DNA from: RPQJ01 sp963732415
GTDB lineage: Bacteria; Pseudomonadota; Gammaproteobacteria; Steroidobacterales; Steroidobacteraceae
Reading direction: 5' to 3'
NCBI GenBank assembly: GCA_963732415.1
Contig: CAVSZK010000004.1
Coordinates: 1-64,000 of the forward strand
DNA: 64,000 bases
Shown: in pieces, positions 50,267 to 59,060 of the stretch
How positions within the stretch are numbered: the stretch's first letter is position 1
Layout of the letters: each line of letters begins with the position of its first letter
The notes under the pieces: generated by a model
What the model was told of the DNA's origin: nothing
The model's input: only the letters and a program-made list of their open reading frames with translations
Database searches by the model: none
Made by a program: the position numbers and the translations under genes

Positions 50267-52300
50267 ATGCTGTGGTCACGGGCTCCGCGTCTCACATTGG
50301 CAGTCGTCGTCGCGGCGTCGTGCCTGGGTGCGGCCGGTGAACCGGTGGTTGCTGTCGAGCAGACGCCGCAGCGATCGAGCGTAGCCTCGATCCCCGGCCC
50401 GCCGACCATCACCGCCCGCTACCGCGACGGAACCCTGCTGCTTCGGCCCGGCGGCGACTCGAAACGGGACGTACTGGTGGCGACCTGGCCCGTCGATGAC
50501 GTCGCCGCGGACAGCCATGGCTACCGCGAGGCGCGTCTCGAGCTCATCGACGACGATGAGCGCAAGAAGACCACGCGGGCTCCCGCGCGCGATCTCCCGA
50601 TACACGATGGCGCGGAATGGAATGATGTCGTCAGGCAGGTGATGACCGAGCTGGCGCCCCCCGGTGAGAACGATGCGGCGCTCACGCTGGTGCAGGGTGA
50701 GGAGATCGTCTTCTACCTTGGGCCTGACGGGGAATTGCGCGTCGACCGGCACCAGTACAAGCCCGCCGAGCGACACGTGACTCACGTGGTTGGCGAAGCG
50801 GAATTTGCGTCGCGGGCGGACGCGCTGCTCCGCGCGCGCTATCCGGGCCAGGACCAGCTGCTTTTCCAGGCGGGGAACGAGGACGACGACCTCTCGTTCG
50901 TGTTGTTCGATTTCGAGCATCGACAATCGGTGCTGATCGCCGCGCCACCGGCAGAGCAGGGCGGAAGCCTGGCGAACCTGATGCATACGCTGGTCCGCGT
51001 ACCGGACACGTTGATCCTTCGCGGGCAGGCGCTCGGTGTGCTGATGCGGCCGGTCAGTTCCGCTGGACGCCTGGCCTGGTTTGCGACGCAGACTGCTGCG
51101 ACGCTCCCGCCGCCGGTGCACGTCGCGAGTGGTCCGCCTCCGGAAGTGACTTCGCGGCCCGGCATGGATCTCGACGCCTGGGAGCGTGAGCTCGATGACA
51201 TGGACCTGCCACGGCGCTACCTGGGCACCATCGTGCCGCTGATCGACGGCGAGGCATTCTTCACCAGCCTGGTGCAGGCGCTGCAGGACGCGCGCAAGTC
51301 GGTGTCGATACGGCTCTTCATCTTCGACAACGACGACTACGCGGTGGGCATTGCCGACCTGCTCAAGCGCCGATCCGCCGACATCCGTGTGCGGGTCCTG
51401 ATCGACAGTCTCGGCACGCTTGGCGCCGGACAGGCTGCACCCGAGGGCGCGGCCTCGAGGCCTGCATTCTCGATCGCCCGTTACCTGCGTGCCGACTCGA
51501 ACGTGCAAGTGCGCGAGACACCGAACACCTGGCTCATGGCCGACCACACCAAGACGCTGATCTTCGACAAACGTGTTGCGTATCTCGGCGGCATGAACAT
51601 CGGCCACGAGTACCGGCACGAGTGGCACGACATGATGGTCGGGCTCAACGGCCCGATCGTCACGCGGCTGCAAAGGGATTTCGACCTCGCATGGGCGTAC
51701 GCGGGGATGGGCGGTGACCTTGCCTACCTGCGTGCCCTGGGCGACCGGGACCGGGCCGCGGTCGCGCCACCCGGCTCGAACTACGTGGAAATCAGGCCGC
51801 TGTACACGCGAACGTTCAATCCCCAGGTGTTGCGCGCCCAGCTCGCGGCAATACGCAAGGCCCAGCGAGAGATCTGGGTCGAGCAGCCATACGTCTCGGA
51901 CGACGCCCTGGTAAACGCGCTGATGGATGCACGTGCGCGTGGCGTGGACGTGCGGATCATCCTGCCGTCGAGTGGCGACTCGAGATTCATGAACAGCGCC
52001 AACCTGCTGGCAGCGCGAGCGCTGATGAAGAGTGGCGTGCGGGTCTACATCTACCCGGGCATGACGCACGTCAAGGCAGCGCTCTACGACGGCTGGGCCT
52101 GCCTGGGTTCCGCGAACTTCGACAAGCTGAGCCTGCGCGTGAACCGTGAGACGAACGTCGCGACGTCGGACCCGGTGTTCGCAGGGCGGCTGCGGCAGGA
52201 ACTGTTCGAGACCGACTTCGCGCGGTCGCGCGAACTGCCCGAGGTGCCGTCGACGGGCTGGGGCACGTACATTTCAGCGTACGTCGCGGGGCAACTGTAG
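50267..52300 (+). CDS. Secreted phospholipase D-like protein
   Basis: 677 aa from ATG 50267 with a signal peptide (hydrophobic LTLAVVVAASCLGAAG); the ORF extends to 50174 into the repeat element. An N-terminal region of about 300 residues has no recognised domain. Two HKD motifs follow: HTKTLIFDKRVAYLGGMN and HVKAALYDGWACLGSANFD, with RLFIFDNDDY typical of the cardiolipin synthase/PLD superfamily. It is likely a periplasmic or outer-membrane phosphatidyltransferase or phospholipase. Flanked on both sides by copies of the repeat element. Confidence 0.8.
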   Translation: MLWSRAPRLTLAVVVAASCLGAAGEPVVAVEQTPQRSSVASIPGPPTITARYRDGTLLLRPGGDSKRDVLVATWPVDDVAADSHGYREARLELIDDDERKKTTRAPARDLPIHDGAEWNDVVRQVMTELAPPGENDAALTLVQGEEIVFYLGPDGELRVDRHQYKPAERHVTHVVGEAEFASRADALLRARYPGQDQLLFQAGNEDDDLSFVLFDFEHRQSVLIAAPPAEQGGSLANLMHTLVRVPDTLILRGQALGVLMRPVSSAGRLAWFATQTAATLPPPVHVASGPPPEVTSRPGMDLDAWERELDDMDLPRRYLGTIVPLIDGEAFFTSLVQALQDARKSVSIRLFIFDNDDYAVGIADLLKRRSADIRVRVLIDSLGTLGAGQAAPEGAASRPAFSIARYLRADSNVQVRETPNTWLMADHTKTLIFDKRVAYLGGMNIGHEYRHEWHDMMVGLNGPIVTRLQRDFDLAWAYAGMGGDLAYLRALGDRDRAAVAPPGSNYVEIRPLYTRTFNPQVLRAQLAAIRKAQREIWVEQPYVSDDALVNALMDARARGVDVRIILPSSGDSRFMNSANLLAARALMKSGVRVYIYPGMTHVKAALYDGWACLGSANFDKLSLRVNRETNVATSDPVFAGRLRQELFETDFARSRELPEVPSTGWGTYISAYVAGQL

Positions 52301-52309
52301 CGTCGGGCT

Positions 52310-52565
52310 CGCGGGAGCAACGTGGCGCAAGGCCGGCTCGCCATCCCGGCTTCCCCGGACTCGCAGAAAACCGACATCTCGTCCGGAGAAGCCGGGACGT
52401 CGAGCCGCGTGGTTCCTGTCGCCGACGCCGCGGTCAGCCGCGGGGTCGGCACGCCCGGCCCGCTACGATTGGCGTCAAGCTGCCCGTGCCGGGCCAGTGT
52501 CACGTTTCATCCGGACGAGATGTCGGCTTTACGCGAGTCCGGATGGAACGTGACGCTGGCTCGAT
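52310..52565. repeat. Composite palindromic element, copy B
   Basis: Fills the 340-bp space between two convergent genes. Hairpin 1: arms TCCCGGCTTCCCCGG (52344-52358) and complement (52383-52397), one mismatch, with a loop matching copy A. Hairpin 2: extended arms 52493-52516 and 52537-52560 (GCCAGTGTCACGTTTCATC then CGGAC on the left), 24 bases with two mismatches, both G-T type. A shared flank GGAGCAACGTGGC precedes hairpin 1, and the ~100-base spacer resembles that of copy C. Confidence 0.88.
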
Positions 52566-52640
52566 ACCACGGGACGATGGACCGACCCTGGCAAGGGGAC
52601 TGCCCGCGGCCCCGCCTATCGCGAGGCCGCGGGCGCGCCG

Positions 52641-55600
52641 TCAGTGGAACACCACCATCGACGTCGGCAGGCTGTGGTAGTCCTCCGCCTCGTCGCCGTC
52701 GGCATCACGGCCACGCATGTCGCCGGAGCGAGGGCCCGAGTCCGCGACCGTGGCGGTTGCCGCCGGAACCTCGACCTGGGGCAGGCCGCCAGCCTCCAGT
52801 GCGGCATTGAGCGGAGGCAGTTCCTTGTCCAGGACCGCGTTGAACTCGGCGTCGATGCTGGCGAGTTCGCCCTCGAGCACCGCGATGCGCTCGACCTGGT
52901 AGGCGGTCGGTGCGCCGTCATAGCTCATGATTGCGCCGTACAGGGTGTCGGTATGCTCGCGCAGCCGCTCCTCGCCGGTGATGGCGCCGCCCTCGGTGGT
53001 CGCGACGATTCGCTTGCGCACCGTGTCGAGTTTCTCGTCAACAGCAGCAATCTGCTTCTTCAACGCCTCGTTACCGGCGGCATTCTTGCGTTCCGCGAGT
53101 TCGCCGCGTACGGCTATCATGCGATCCATCAGCGCGCTTTCGTTGCCGAACAGGCTGCGTACCCGCATGGCCGCGTCGTACTGCACCTTGCGGTCGGCGA
53201 GCGTGTAGGTCGCGCGACGATCGAGGTCCACGTCGAACGTCGATTCGTACACTTCGCCACCCTTGGTCATGCGCACGGTATAGGTGCCTGGCAATACCTG
53301 CGGCCCCTGGATGCCCGCAAAGGCGAGCTGCACCGCCGGTGGCACACGCGGCGCCTTCTCGCGCATCGACCACACGACGCGGTTCAGGCCGCGGCGTGGA
53401 CTGGCCGGCAGTTCGTCCATGACCCGGCCGTCAGCGTCGAGTACTTCGATCTTCAGCTTGCCGAACAGGTGGCGCGACTTCTGGTAGTAGTTGATCACCG
53501 CGCCTTCCGTGGGATTGTCGCCGGTAAACGTCGCTGCGCCTTCCGGCCATCCGCCCGGGCCGTCGATGCGTTGCTGCGACGGGCGGCCGGCCACGAACGC
53601 CGCCTCGCTCGCGAGGACCGCGGGTGTGAGGCCGCGCAGCGGCGTGATGTCGTCGACGATCCAGATGCCGCGGCCGTGCGTTCCGAGCACCAGGTCGTTG
53701 TCGCGTGCCTGGATCACCAGGTCCTTCACGGCGACGGCGGGGAAGCCCTTGGCCTTGAACTGCGCCCAGTTCTCACCGCCGTCGATCGATACCCAGAGTC
53801 CGAACTCAGTGCCGAGGAACAGCAGGTTCGGTTGTTGCGTGTCTTCCTTGATCACGTGCGCGTACCCGCGCACGCCCTTCGCATTCTTCGGCGTCACCAG
53901 CGGCTTCCAGGTCTTGCCGTAGTCGCGGGTCACGTAGACGTAGGGCTCGAAGTCGCCGTATGTGTGTCGGTCGAAGGTGGCATATGCCGTGGCTGCATCG
54001 AACCGGCTGGCCTCGACCCAGCTGACCCACGACGACTTCGGCAGCGCGTCAGGCCCGCGCAGCAGCACGGGCGTGGTGTTGGTCCAGGTCTTTCCGCTAT
54101 CGCGGGTAAGTTGCAGGTTGCCGTCATCCGTGCCCACCCAGATCGTGCCGGCCGCCTTCGGCGACTCGCTTATCGTGTAGATGGTTGTGTGCATCTCGGC
54201 GGCCGAGTTGTCGACGGTCACGCCGCCGGTTTCTTCCTGCCGCTGCTTCTCGGGATCGTTGGTCGTGAGGTCCGGCGAGATGCGATCCCAGCTCTGGCCG
54301 TGATCGCGGGTACGGAACAGGAACTGGGCGCCGATGTAGAGCGTGCCCTTTTCGTTGGGCGACAGGTGCAGCGGCGTGTTCCAGTTGAAGCGCAGCTTCT
54401 CACCGGGGCCGGCCAGCGGTTGGATCGTTCGCGCCTCGTGCGTGTGGCGATTGACACGCGCGACGTTGCCACCCTGGTACTCCGCATACAGGTAGTCGGG
54501 GTCGGCCGGATCATTGAACATCCAGAAGCCGTCGCCGCCGTACATGTTCTCCCAGCGGCTGTTGGTGATGCCGCCGGGGTAGGCGCTGTCGCCGACCCAG
54601 CTCGAGTTGTCCTGCAGGCCGCCATAAACCTTGTACGGGTCCAGGTCGTCGGTGCTGACGTGGTAGAACTGCGAGATCGGCAGGTTCTCGGCCTTCCACC
54701 AGCGATTGCCGCCGTCGTAGCTGTACCAGAGCCCGCCATCGTCGCCGCTGATCACGTGCTTCGGGTTCTTCGGGTTTACCCACACGTCGTGCATGTCACC
54801 GTGGGCGCCCTGGAATCCGCCGACCGTGCTGAAGCTCTTGCCGCCGTCCTCCGACAGGATCAGGGCGCCGTCGTCCTTGTAGATGCGATCGGGATTGGTC
54901 GGGTCCACTGTCATGCGTGCGAAGTAGAATGGCCGCCACACCATCCACTGGCTCTTGTCGCGCGCCTCCCAGGTCTTGCCGCCATCCGAACTCACGTACA
55001 GCGCGCTCGCCGGCGACTCGACGAACGCGTAGACGCGCTGCGAATCACTCGGCGCCACGTTGACGGCGATTCGGCCATAGGGCTTCTGCGGAAACCCTGC
55101 ATTTGCGGCCGGCGTGACCTCGCTCCAGGTGCGTCCCGCGTCGCGGGACACCATCAATGCGCTACCCGAAGGCGAGGTGGGCGACTCGCCGCCGGAGCGG
55201 AAGGTCCAGCCCTTGCGGCGGAAGTCCCACAGCGCCGCGTACACGATGTCGGGGTTCTGCTGGTCGATGCTCAGGCTCGCGCAGCCGGTGGAGAGGTTCG
55301 TGCCCTTGAGCACGTGCTGCCAGGTGGCGCCGCCGTCGCTGGTCTTGTACACGCCGCGCTCGGCGGAGTCGCTCCACAGCCGGCCGGTGACGCAGGCGTA
55401 GACGTCGTTGCTGTTGCGCGGGTCGATGCTGACGTCGACGATGCGCTCGGACCCGTGCAGCCCGAGGTTGGTCCAGGTGTTGCCGCCGTCGGTCGTCTTG
55501 TAGATGCCGTCGCCGATCGACACTGAGTTGCGCGTCCAGGCCTCGCCGGTCCCGACCCAGACGGTGTCGGGATTTCGCGGGTCAATGGTCACCGAGCCGA

Positions 55601-55883
55601 TGGATTGCACCGGCTCATGGTCGAAGACGGACTCGAAGGTCGTGCCGCTGTCGAGCGACTTCCACACGCCGCCGCTCGCGGCGCCGACGTAGATCGTCAG
55701 CTTGCCATTCGGCATGTTGAGCGCGTCGAGCGACGCGATGCGGCCGCTCATCGTCGCCGAGCCGATGTTGCGTATGCCGAGGCCGGAGAGGGTTCCCGCG
55801 TCGATGGTCGGCGCAGCGGTGGTGGCGGCGAGGGCAGCGCTGACGGGCAGCAGGGTCGCCAGCAACAGGATTTTGCGTGTCAT
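52641..55883 (-). CDS. Large secreted Asp-box (VPS10/sortilin-like) beta-propeller protein
   Basis: 1080 aa with a signal peptide (residues 1-19). At least seven Asp-box motifs of the SxDxGxTW type are seen (SLDSGTTFE, TTDGGNTWT, TSDGGATWQ, SRDAGRTWS, SSDGGKTWE, TRDSGKTWT, TRDYGKTWK), spread over the first ~700 residues and predicting two beta-propellers. The C-terminal part is beta-rich then helical, ending in an acidic tail. Such proteins are annotated as glycosyl-hydrolase or sialidase-like, but the catalytic residues of sialidases are not evident. Probably a periplasmic or surface binding protein; often next to peptidases. Confidence 0.8.
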   Translation of the reverse strand: MTRKILLLATLLPVSAALAATTAAPTIDAGTLSGLGIRNIGSATMSGRIASLDALNMPNGKLTIYVGAASGGVWKSLDSGTTFESVFDHEPVQSIGSVTIDPRNPDTVWVGTGEAWTRNSVSIGDGIYKTTDGGNTWTNLGLHGSERIVDVSIDPRNSNDVYACVTGRLWSDSAERGVYKTSDGGATWQHVLKGTNLSTGCASLSIDQQNPDIVYAALWDFRRKGWTFRSGGESPTSPSGSALMVSRDAGRTWSEVTPAANAGFPQKPYGRIAVNVAPSDSQRVYAFVESPASALYVSSDGGKTWEARDKSQWMVWRPFYFARMTVDPTNPDRIYKDDGALILSEDGGKSFSTVGGFQGAHGDMHDVWVNPKNPKHVISGDDGGLWYSYDGGNRWWKAENLPISQFYHVSTDDLDPYKVYGGLQDNSSWVGDSAYPGGITNSRWENMYGGDGFWMFNDPADPDYLYAEYQGGNVARVNRHTHEARTIQPLAGPGEKLRFNWNTPLHLSPNEKGTLYIGAQFLFRTRDHGQSWDRISPDLTTNDPEKQRQEETGGVTVDNSAAEMHTTIYTISESPKAAGTIWVGTDDGNLQLTRDSGKTWTNTTPVLLRGPDALPKSSWVSWVEASRFDAATAYATFDRHTYGDFEPYVYVTRDYGKTWKPLVTPKNAKGVRGYAHVIKEDTQQPNLLFLGTEFGLWVSIDGGENWAQFKAKGFPAVAVKDLVIQARDNDLVLGTHGRGIWIVDDITPLRGLTPAVLASEAAFVAGRPSQQRIDGPGGWPEGAATFTGDNPTEGAVINYYQKSRHLFGKLKIEVLDADGRVMDELPASPRRGLNRVVWSMREKAPRVPPAVQLAFAGIQGPQVLPGTYTVRMTKGGEVYESTFDVDLDRRATYTLADRKVQYDAAMRVRSLFGNESALMDRMIAVRGELAERKNAAGNEALKKQIAAVDEKLDTVRKRIVATTEGGAITGEERLREHTDTLYGAIMSYDGAPTAYQVERIAVLEGELASIDAEFNAVLDKELPPLNAALEAGGLPQVEVPAATATVADSGPRSGDMRGRDADGDEAEDYHSLPTSMVVFH

Positions 55884-55892
55884 GGCGCGTCC

Positions 55893-56633
55893 TCAGTTCG
55901 TCGCCGGGGCGGGGAAGGAGAAATAGCCCGCATCCAGCGGAATGTTCACCTCGACCTTGTCGTAGATGATCTTCGCGGGAGAGCTGTCGCCCTTTCGCCC
56001 GCTGGTGATCGCGGTCGCCCAGAACACGTCGGCGACCTTCTCGTACTCACCGAGGTCGGAGATCACCGTCTGCTTGACGCCGCGCACGCTGCGCTGGCTC
56101 TCGACGCGGATCTCGAGGAAGTAGTCGGGGTCGAGATACACGTACTGCACGTCGCCGTTTTTCTGCGTCAGCTTGAGCTTGTGTGCCGCCGTGCCGTCGA
56201 TGTCCTCGGTGCCGGCGTACTCGAGCGTGGCGCCGCGTGCCTTGTAGTCCTCCAGCGGACCGCCGATCTGTGCGTTCTCGATCAGGCCCTTGAGGTCGTC
56301 GGGCGAGGTACGCTCCGGGTCCTTGCGGCCCTGGAAGGGATCGATCTTCCAGCCGTCCTTGCCGTCGTAGGCCTCGACCTGCGTGAGTCCCTGCAGCGTC
56401 GCCTCTTCGCGAATCGAGTCCGGCCGCTGGCGGGTCTCGACGACGCCGAGCGTGAACTGCCCGCCGTTGTAGAGCAGCTGGCCGCTGCGCCGCACGTCTT
56501 TCACCGCGGCGAGCGCGGCACTGCCGCCCCGGGCCTCGATGTTCTTCGCCGCGAGTTCGTCGGCGGTGAACGCGCCTGCCCTGGCCGCGAGGCCGAGCAG
56601 AATCGCGCACAGGGCAATCTTGGTTCGTGTCAT
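55893..56633 (-). CDS. Outer membrane lipoprotein-sorting-like periplasmic protein
   Basis: 246 aa from ATG 56633 with a signal peptide (cleavage after RAGA). The fold is like LolA/LppX: FTADELAAKNIEARGG, DVRRSGQLLYNGGQFTLGV, YDGKDGWKIDPFQGRKDPE and YLDPDYFLEIRVESQRSVRG. Members bind lipids or lipoproteins in a half-open barrel, though this group is not LolA itself. It is nine bases upstream of the large Asp-box gene and co-directional, so the two probably work together. Confidence 0.75.
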   Translation of the reverse strand: MTRTKIALCAILLGLAARAGAFTADELAAKNIEARGGSAALAAVKDVRRSGQLLYNGGQFTLGVVETRQRPDSIREEATLQGLTQVEAYDGKDGWKIDPFQGRKDPERTSPDDLKGLIENAQIGGPLEDYKARGATLEYAGTEDIDGTAAHKLKLTQKNGDVQYVYLDPDYFLEIRVESQRSVRGVKQTVISDLGEYEKVADVFWATAITSGRKGDSSPAKIIYDKVEVNIPLDAGYFSFPAPATN

Positions 56634-56734
56634 GAGGGCTCCCGGATGGGCTTTCGTTGCTGGCGGGCGGCGAGTCGCCGCCCGGTTGCCAAAGGGTGCA
56701 AGGGTAACACCCGGCGCGGGTCGCTCGCGCAGGC

Positions 56735-57085
56735 AGCAATGCCGGCTCGCCATTCCGGCTCCTCCGGACTCGCAAAAAGCCGACATCTCGTCCGGAGCAA
56801 CGTGGCATCAGGCCGGCTCGACGTTCCGGCTTCTCCGGACTCGCAAAAAACCGACATCTCGCCCGGAGAAGCCGGAACGCCGAGCCGCGTGGTTGCAGTC
56901 GCCGACGCTTGTGGTCAGCCGCAGGACCCAGCCGCTACGTTCGGCGCTACGCTGCCCGTGCCGGGCCAGTGTCACGTTCCATCCGGACGAGATGTCGGTT
57001 TGCCGCGAGTCCGGGCAGAGCCAGGGTCCATCCGGACGAGATGTCGGCTTTTCGCGAGTCTGGATGGACCCTGGCTCTGCCCGAC
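56735..57085. repeat. Composite palindromic element, copy C (rearranged)
   Basis: Occupies most of a 488-bp space. Hairpin-1-type units occur twice: a truncated one (TCCGGA arms 56763-56768 and 56791-56796) and a complete one (17-base arms 56822-56838 and 56863-56879). Hairpin-2-type units occur twice: a truncated one (56971-57012) directly abutted by a complete one with 25-base arms (57013-57037 and 57058-57082) and a single G-T mismatch. The stem of the last unit differs in sequence from the others yet still pairs, while its loop is conserved. Confidence 0.88.
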
Positions 57086-57121
57086 CCAACCGTCGAAAAA
57101 GCGACTCCAGCGCCGCGTGCG

Positions 57122-58843
57122 TCACCAGCTCCAGTCGCGACTCGACGCCCGGCAGCCGCCGCCCTCGCCGCTCTTCCAGCCGCGGCCGCGAACGAAACGC
57201 CCCGGCTTCGCGCCGGTCGGCACACCGTCCTTGATCGCGAGCTGGCCGTTGACCAGCACCTCCGACACACCCGTCGAGTACTGGTGAGGTTTCTCGAACG
57301 TCGCGTGGTCCTGGATGGTCTTAGGGTCGAAGACCACCACGTCGGCGAAGTAACCGGTCCTCAGCAGCCCGCGGTCCGCGAGCGAGAGGTTGCTCGCCGG
57401 CAGTCCACTGAGGCGATGCACAGCGTCCTCCAGCGTCATTGCCTGGTCCTCGCGCACGTAGCGGGCCAGCAGCCTTGCGAAGTTTCCGTAGGCGCGCGGG
57501 TGCGGGTTCGACAACAGGAACACGCCCTCGGGCGCCTGCGCCGAGGCATCGGATCCGAAGCTCATCCAGGGCAGCGCGGTCTCGCGACGCACGTTGTCCT
57601 CGGACATCAGCGTGTAGGCGACGCCGACTCGCGAACCGTCCTCGATCACGAGGTCGATCGCAGCGTCTTCAGGCGACACGCCCCGCTCCTTCGCGACCGA
57701 TGCGAGCGTCCGCCCGGTGAGAGGCTTCAGCCTGGGGTTCTTGAAAGCGAGCAGCAGCGTGCCGTCGGCACCGGCATGCAGGTACAGGTTCTCCCAGTCC
57801 TGGGATGGGTCACGCATCTCGGCGATCACCTTCGCCCGGACCGCCGGGTCGCGCAGGCGCGTGATCCAGGCCTCGAGGCCGCCGTCCTGCACCCAGGGAG
57901 GCATCGCCGCGTCCAGGCCCGTGGCTCCCCGTACGTAGGTGTACATGTCCGCTGTGATGCGCACGCCCTGGCGCCGCGCTTCGTCCACCATCTCGACTGC
58001 CTCGTCGAGCTTGCCCCAGTTGGAACGGCCGGCGGCCTTCAGGTGGTAGATCTCCGCAGGGGCGCCCGAGGCGCGCGCGATCTCGATCGTCTCCGCGACG
58101 GCTTCGACCAGCCGGTCGCCTTCGCTGCGCATGTGCGTGATGTACATGCCGCCGCAGCGACCCGCCTCGGTCACCAGCGCAACCAGTTCAGGGGTCCTCG
58201 CGTAGCTCGCCGGCGCGTAAATCAGCGATGAACCCACGCCCAGCGCACCTTGTTCCATGGCCTCGCGTACCAGGTCGCGCATCTGGTCGAGCTCGGCCGC
58301 GGTCGGTTGTACGTCGCGCTCGTCGAGCACGAACGAACGTACGCTGGTGGCGCCGACGAACGATGCCACGTTGGGCGCGACGCCGCGTGTCTCGAGTTTC
58401 GCCAGGTATTCGCCAAGCGTGCTCCAGTCCACGGCGTAGCGGATGTCGCCCTGGCGCTCGACCATCTGCCGCCGCATGCGCTCGTTGAGAGGACCCATCG
58501 AATCGCCTTCGCCCATCACCTCGAGCGTCACGCCCTGGCGCAGTTCGCTCTGTCCGAGACCGTCCTGCAGCAGCGATTCGTTCGACCAGCTCAGCATGTT
58601 GATGAATCCAGGCGCGACCGCCTTGCCGCTGGCGTCGATCACCGTGCGTCCGGCGAGACCGCGCGGCGGGCCCACGTAGCTCAGTCGGTCGCCGTCGATT
58701 GCCACTTCTCCGGCGTAGGGTGGACCGCCGCTGCCGTCATAGATCATTCCGCCGCGGATCACGACGTCGTGGGGAGCATCCGCGACTGCCGGAGCGGCGT
58801 TGCACAGGCCGAGTGCCGCGACCAGGCCGGCGATGGCACGCAT
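57122..58843 (-). CDS. Amidohydrolase related to N-acyl-D-amino-acid deacylase
   Basis: 573 aa from ATG 58843, which begins a signal peptide (MRAIAGLVAALGLCNAAPAVA); ATG 58936 is an alternative with a G-rich site upstream. The fold follows D-aminoacylases: DVVIRGGMIYDGSGGPPYAG, VIDASGKAVAPGFIN, ITHMRSEGD, IYHLKAAGRSNWGK and DVVVFDPKTIQDHAT. The usual metal-binding HxH after APGFI is absent (NMLSWSNES), and the region of the metal-bridging Cys reads LEVMGEGDS. It is therefore either an unusual subfamily with a reduced metal site or a different hydrolase. Periplasmic location expected. Confidence 0.75.
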   Translation of the reverse strand: MRAIAGLVAALGLCNAAPAVADAPHDVVIRGGMIYDGSGGPPYAGEVAIDGDRLSYVGPPRGLAGRTVIDASGKAVAPGFINMLSWSNESLLQDGLGQSELRQGVTLEVMGEGDSMGPLNERMRRQMVERQGDIRYAVDWSTLGEYLAKLETRGVAPNVASFVGATSVRSFVLDERDVQPTAAELDQMRDLVREAMEQGALGVGSSLIYAPASYARTPELVALVTEAGRCGGMYITHMRSEGDRLVEAVAETIEIARASGAPAEIYHLKAAGRSNWGKLDEAVEMVDEARRQGVRITADMYTYVRGATGLDAAMPPWVQDGGLEAWITRLRDPAVRAKVIAEMRDPSQDWENLYLHAGADGTLLLAFKNPRLKPLTGRTLASVAKERGVSPEDAAIDLVIEDGSRVGVAYTLMSEDNVRRETALPWMSFGSDASAQAPEGVFLLSNPHPRAYGNFARLLARYVREDQAMTLEDAVHRLSGLPASNLSLADRGLLRTGYFADVVVFDPKTIQDHATFEKPHQYSTGVSEVLVNGQLAIKDGVPTGAKPGRFVRGRGWKSGEGGGCRASSRDWSW

Positions 58844-59060
58844 TGCGGTCGCCTGTTGCGAGCGTCGCGCGCCCGGCTGGCCGGTTCGAGGCGTGTGCCA
58901 CCGGACGTGCGCGGAATGTTGAGTTGGATATGCCATGGGTCCCCCGATCGGATGCTCGGGATCATATAGGCCTGACGCAGGTGGTTCACGTGCCGCGGCC
59001 AGCCGGCTGTGCTTCCGTGCACGGTGGCCGCTAGACTGCCGGTCCAGGAGGTTATGGCCC

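Noticed and set aside
52644..55526. 960-codon frame on the + strand
   Set aside because: Antisense to the Asp-box protein; repetitive His/Val/Arg composition without domains.
49829..57085. CRISPR array or insertion sequences
   Set aside because: The repeats are three dispersed hairpin pairs, not regularly spaced short direct repeats with unique spacers, and no cas gene or transposase is present in the window.
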